The notes below the pieces were generated by a model. The model searched no databases. It was not told the origin of the DNA and saw only the letters and a list, made by a program, of their open reading frames with translations. Both the position numbers and the translations under genes were made by a program. From DP-20 sp964539925 (GTDB lineage Bacteria > Desulfobacterota > Binatia > UBA9968), in the NCBI GenBank assembly GCA_964539925.1, contig CAZILB010000001.1, positions 1 to 64,000 of the forward strand: 64,000 bases of DNA. The letters run 5' to 3'. This document shows positions 61,276 to 64,000 of this stretch, piece by piece. How positions within the stretch are numbered: the stretch's first letter is position 1; the number at the start of each line of letters is the position of its first letter.

Positions 61276-62529
61276 CTAATTCCGCGCCAGCCGATGAGGG
61301 TAGACCGGAAATTTTTTACATAGAGCCGCCACCCGATCGGCAATTTCCCGAAGCTTGCCGTCGTCGCCGACATGTTGCAACGCGCTGGCGATGAATCCGC
61401 CGATCTGGGCCATTTCGTTCTCCTTCATGCCGCGCGTTGTTACGGCCGGCGTGCCGATGCGAATGCCGCTGGTCACGAAGGGCGAACGGGTGTCGAAGGG
61501 CACGGTGTTTTTGTTCACCGTGATGCGCGCTTTGTCCAGCGCTTCCTGCGCGGTTTTGCCGGTGAGTTCGGATTTGCGCAGGTCGACCAGCATCAAATGA
61601 TTGTCAGTGCCTTCCGAGATCAGGCGGAAACCCGCGCTCATGAGGGCGTGGGCCAGGGCCTTGGCGTTTTTGACAATTTGCTGCTGGTAGATTTTAAATT
61701 CCGGGCTCAACGCTTCCTTGAGCGCCACCGCTTTGGCCGCGATCACATGCATCAACGGGCCGCCTTGCATGCCGGGAAAAACCCGGCTGTCGACGATTTT
61801 GGCGTGATCGGCCTTGCAGAGCACCAGCCCGCCGCGCGGGCCGCGCAGCGTCTTATGCGTCGTCGTGGTGACGAAATCCGCATAGGCCACCGGGCTCGGG
61901 TGCAAACCCGCGGCCACCAAACCGGCAATGTGCGCCATATCCACCATGAGAAGCGCGCCGACCTCGTCGGCGATTTTGCGAAACTTTGCGAAATCGATGA
62001 TCCGGGGATAGGCGCTGGCGCCGGCCACGATCAATTTCGGCCGGTGTTCCTTGGCCAGCCGTTCGACCTCGTCGTAATCGATAGTCTCGGTTTTTTCGGC
62101 GACGCCGTAGGGAATGACTTTATAAATGAATCCGGAGAAATTGACCGGGCTGCCCATGGAAAGATGACCGCCGTGCGCCAGGTTCATGCCGAGGTATGTA
62201 TCGCCCGGCTTCAGTACCGCGAGATACACGGTCATGTTGGCCTGAGAACCGGAGTGAGGCTGGACATTGGCATGATCGGCGCCGAACAGTTCTTTGGCCC
62301 GAGCGATGGCCAGCGACTCGGCGATATCGACAAACTCGCAGCCGCCATAGTAGCGCTTCCCCGGATAACCCTCGGCGTACTTGTTCGTCATGATGCTGCC
62401 CTGCGCTTCCAACACCGCTTCACTGACGACGTTTTCCGAGGCGATCAGCTCGAGATGGCCTTCGAGCCTCCGGGTTTCCTTTTCGATGGCGGCAAAAATC
62501 TCCGGGTCGGCCTTTTCGAGGAATGACAT
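61276..62529 (-). CDS. glyA: Serine hydroxymethyltransferase
   Basis: This PLP enzyme interconverts serine and glycine with tetrahydrofolate, supplying one-carbon units. The 417-residue protein carries the PLP-lysine motif TTTHKTLRGPRGG, the substrate motif YAEGYPGKRYYGGCE, and the C-terminal GIRIGTPAVTTRGM. It follows rpiB by 18 bases with GAAGGGA upstream of the ATG. Confidence 0.97.
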   Translation of the reverse strand: MSFLEKADPEIFAAIEKETRRLEGHLELIASENVVSEAVLEAQGSIMTNKYAEGYPGKRYYGGCEFVDIAESLAIARAKELFGADHANVQPHSGSQANMTVYLAVLKPGDTYLGMNLAHGGHLSMGSPVNFSGFIYKVIPYGVAEKTETIDYDEVERLAKEHRPKLIVAGASAYPRIIDFAKFRKIADEVGALLMVDMAHIAGLVAAGLHPSPVAYADFVTTTTHKTLRGPRGGLVLCKADHAKIVDSRVFPGMQGGPLMHVIAAKAVALKEALSPEFKIYQQQIVKNAKALAHALMSAGFRLISEGTDNHLMLVDLRKSELTGKTAQEALDKARITVNKNTVPFDTRSPFVTSGIRIGTPAVTTRGMKENEMAQIGGFIASALQHVGDDGKLREIADRVAALCKKFPVYPHRLARN

Positions 62530-62547
62530 GGAGTTCCCTTCGCTTGG

Positions 62548-63021
62548 TCAATCTCTGAGTTTAGCGCTCTTTCGCGCACCGATATCGAACTCGATCTGGC
62601 TGATTTTATCGATGCGCCGTTGATGCCGTCCGCCCGCGAAGGGCGTGGACAGCCAGGCTTCGACAATTTGCTGCGCCAGAAAGCGTTCGGTCTTCGCCCC
62701 GCTCAAAACCAGAATATTGGCATTGTTATGCTCGCGGCTCGAGCGCGCACCGTCGAGATCCTGTACTAGAGCGGCGCGCACGCCGGGGAACTTATTGGCC
62801 AGGATCGACATGCCGATGCCGCTGGTGCAAATCAACAGACCGCGCTCCGCGTCGCCCGCCGAGACCAGCTGGGACACGACGCGGCCGAAATCGGGATAGT
62901 CCACCGATTCCCGTCCGTGAGTGCCGAAGTCCTGCACCTCGGTGCCCCTGGCGCGCAAAACACCGATCAAAAAATTCTTAAGCTCGACCCCTCCGTGGTC
63001 GCAGCCGACCGCGATCATCAT
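62548..63021 (-). CDS. rpiB: Ribose-5-phosphate isomerase B
   Basis: RpiB interconverts ribose 5-phosphate and ribulose 5-phosphate. The 157-residue protein has GCDHGGVELK, the catalytic Cys in LICTSGIGMS and REHNNANILVLSG. The ATG at 63021 (or the adjacent one at 63018) has GGAG about nine bases upstream. It starts a new unit after the acpP terminator and feeds ribulose 5-phosphate, the direct substrate of DHBP synthase, into the rib genes downstream. A 12-bp palindrome CGGTTCGAACCG lies at 63038-63049 just before it. Confidence 0.93.
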   Translation of the reverse strand: MMIAVGCDHGGVELKNFLIGVLRARGTEVQDFGTHGRESVDYPDFGRVVSQLVSAGDAERGLLICTSGIGMSILANKFPGVRAALVQDLDGARSSREHNNANILVLSGAKTERFLAQQIVEAWLSTPFAGGRHQRRIDKISQIEFDIGARKSAKLRD

Positions 63022-63068
63022 GGTCAGAGACTCCAATCGGTTCGAACCGGCGAACCCTATGCCGCGAT

Positions 63069-63115
63069 AAAGAAAATCGCAGGAGGGGTTGATCCAACAC
63101 CACGCCCCCCTGCGA
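63069..63115 (-). terminator. Intrinsic terminator after acpP
   Basis: On the minus strand TCGCAGG pairs with CCTGCGA, extended after one mismatch by three G-C pairs, and the hairpin is followed by TTTTCTTT. It lies 70 bases past the acpP stop, separating fabG-acpP from the rpiB unit. Confidence 0.7.
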
Positions 63116-63185
63116 CTCCCAGTTTCGTATCGGGGCGGCGTTCAAACAAGCGGTCCACCCCTGTAAATTCAGCCGTCCTTCGACC

Positions 63186-63422
63186 CTAGCGATGGGCCTC
63201 GATATAGGTGATAACGTCCTGGACGGTTTTAATCTTTTCCGCGTCCTCGTCCGAGATTTCCATCTCGTATTCTTCTTCCAGAGCCATCACCAACTCTACA
63301 ATATCCAGGGAATCGGCTCCCAAATCCTCGATGAATGAGGCTTCGGGAGTCACGTCCTCAGCGCTTACTCCCAGTTGCTCGCACACGATCTCTTTGACCC
63401 TCGCTTGAACGGATGACGCCAT
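63186..63422 (-). CDS. acpP: Acyl carrier protein
   Basis: ACP carries growing acyl chains as phosphopantetheine thioesters in fatty acid synthesis. The 78-residue acidic protein has the attachment motif GADSLDIVELVMALEEEY, with the modified Ser. AGGAGGTAA precedes the ATG. It follows fabG by 27 bases. The fabF gene that usually follows acpP is absent; a terminator comes next. Confidence 0.97.
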   Translation of the reverse strand: MASSVQARVKEIVCEQLGVSAEDVTPEASFIEDLGADSLDIVELVMALEEEYEMEISDEDAEKIKTVQDVITYIEAHR

Positions 63423-63449
63423 TTTTGCTTACCTCCTGCTTCCCTTTCG

Positions 63450-64000
63450 TCACATATAAAGACCGCCGTTGATCCCCAATACTTGCCCCGTAATATAACC
63501 GGCGCCCGGCGCGGCCAAAAACACCACCGCTTCCGCCACATCCTCGCCGGTCCCGAAACGTCCGAGCGGGATGCAACGCAGCGACTCCTCGCGCAACTTT
63601 TCCGGCAGACGCGCCGTCATGTCGGTTGCAATAAACCCTGGGGCGACGGCATTCACCGTCACTCCCCGGGAGGCCACTTCGCGCGCCATCGCTTTGGTAA
63701 AACCGATGATACCCGCCTTGGAGGCGGCGTACAGCGACTGCCCCGCGTTGCCCATCTGCCCCACCACCGACGACAAATTTACGATTCTGCCATAATGCTG
63801 GCGAATCATGCCGCGGGAGACGGCCTTGGTACAGAGAACCGTGCCCTTCAGATTGGTGCCGATGACCAGGTCCCAGTCTGCCGGCTTCATGCGCATCAAC
63901 AGATTATCGGAAGTTACGCCGGCATTGTTGACGAGAATATCAATTTTCTTATGGTCGTCAACGATTTTCTTTACCGACGCCTCAACGAGACTTTCATCGC
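63450..64000 (-). CDS. fabG: 3-oxoacyl-ACP reductase FabG (N-terminus beyond window)
   Basis: FabG reduces 3-ketoacyl-ACP with NADPH. The frame is open to the window edge, so the N-terminal dinucleotide-binding part is missing here and only about 183 residues are seen. Visible landmarks are ILVNNAG, the catalytic Ser in IVNLSSVVGQ, YAASKAG with the catalytic Tyr and Lys, and the C-terminal GQVLGINGGLYM. It is co-oriented with acpP and 27 bases upstream of it. Confidence 0.95.
   Translation of the reverse strand, partial: DESLVEASVKKIVDDHKKIDILVNNAGVTSDNLLMRMKPADWDLVIGTNLKGTVLCTKAVSRGMIRQHYGRIVNLSSVVGQMGNAGQSLYAASKAGIIGFTKAMAREVASRGVTVNAVAPGFIATDMTARLPEKLREESLRCIPLGRFGTGEDVAEAVVFLAAPGAGYITGQVLGINGGLYM

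Noticed and set aside
61372..62526. A 384-codon plus-strand frame opposite glyA
   Set aside because: It mirrors glyA almost end to end and has no independent support.
56652..63021. A possible FMN riboswitch controlling the rib genes
   Set aside because: The rib genes sit inside a run of closely spaced genes. None of the gaps is long enough or carries the conserved RFN sequence blocks.
63038..63049. The 12-bp palindrome CGGTTCGAACCG upstream of rpiB as an operator
   Set aside because: It is a single copy with no matching site elsewhere that I noticed, and it is GC-rich enough to occur by chance. It is mentioned with rpiB but not called.

Overview
The window comes from a GC-rich, Gram-negative bacterium, most likely a draft metagenome assembly because a run of exactly 100 Ns lies at 48969-49068. 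An outer membrane and periplasm are implied by LptE, FtsEX with an EnvC-like activator, a CtpA protease and TatC. The gene orders rpsU-yqeY-cvpA-dnaG-rpoD and fabG-acpP ... rpiB-glyA-nrdR-ribD-ribE-ribBA-ribH-nusB-leuS-lptE resemble those of Deltaproteobacteria in the old sense. Together with an orphan TctC-type binding protein and a NifJ-type pyruvate oxidoreductase, this suggests an uncultured delta-like lineage such as Binatota, Rokubacteria or NC10. That placement is an inference.

0-9 kb: an unknown protein, then an Lrp/AsnC regulator with gltB and gltD (glutamate synthase), then a TPR protein. 9.3-14.6 kb: a CAT-anticodon tRNA and the macromolecular-synthesis operon rpsU-yqeY-cvpA-dnaG-rpoD with a clear promoter; rpoD overlaps the end of dnaG by 73 nt. 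14.7-19.2 kb: a glycerophosphodiesterase and the isoprenoid block ispA-dxs-tlyA.

19.4-25.8 kb is an accessory island on both strands: a TIGR01777 oxidoreductase, a truncated DUF523 gene coupled to an SRPBCC gene, a ketosynthase with an FAD oxidoreductase, a lone TctC protein and a cysteine phosphatase. It sits between ispA-dxs-tlyA and xseA-(M23 peptidase)-xseB, genes that are often contiguous in other genomes. 28.3-32.5 kb: the division and envelope operon ftsE-ftsX-envC-ctpA, closed by a strong terminator.

32.6-45.6 kb is metabolic: a cobalamin-binding-type radical SAM protein with a large unassigned C-terminus and its own consensus promoter, an operon of a 6PGDH-like dehydrogenase, a ThDP enzyme and a SirB1-family protein, NADP glutamate dehydrogenase, tRNA-Leu(TAA), and nifJ with a dihydroorotate-dehydrogenase-like gene. 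45.6-49.1 kb is lower in GC and poorly understood: a small membrane protein, a P450 fused to a membrane domain, a small coiled-coil protein with a strong ribosome site, an IS-end-like repeat and the assembly gap.

49.2-64 kb: a membrane pyrophosphatase overlapping tatC, a tiny lipoprotein, a long spacer with two adjacent DnaA-box-like sites, rpsT (TTG start), then a long minus-strand run from fabG (cut by the window edge) to lptE containing the complete riboflavin pathway. The most notable observation is that the DHBP synthase half of RibBA has lost the family's catalytic residues at three separate motifs while the GTP cyclohydrolase II half looks intact, so riboflavin synthesis here should need another source of DHBP. 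No CRISPR array, rRNA or complete insertion sequence was seen.
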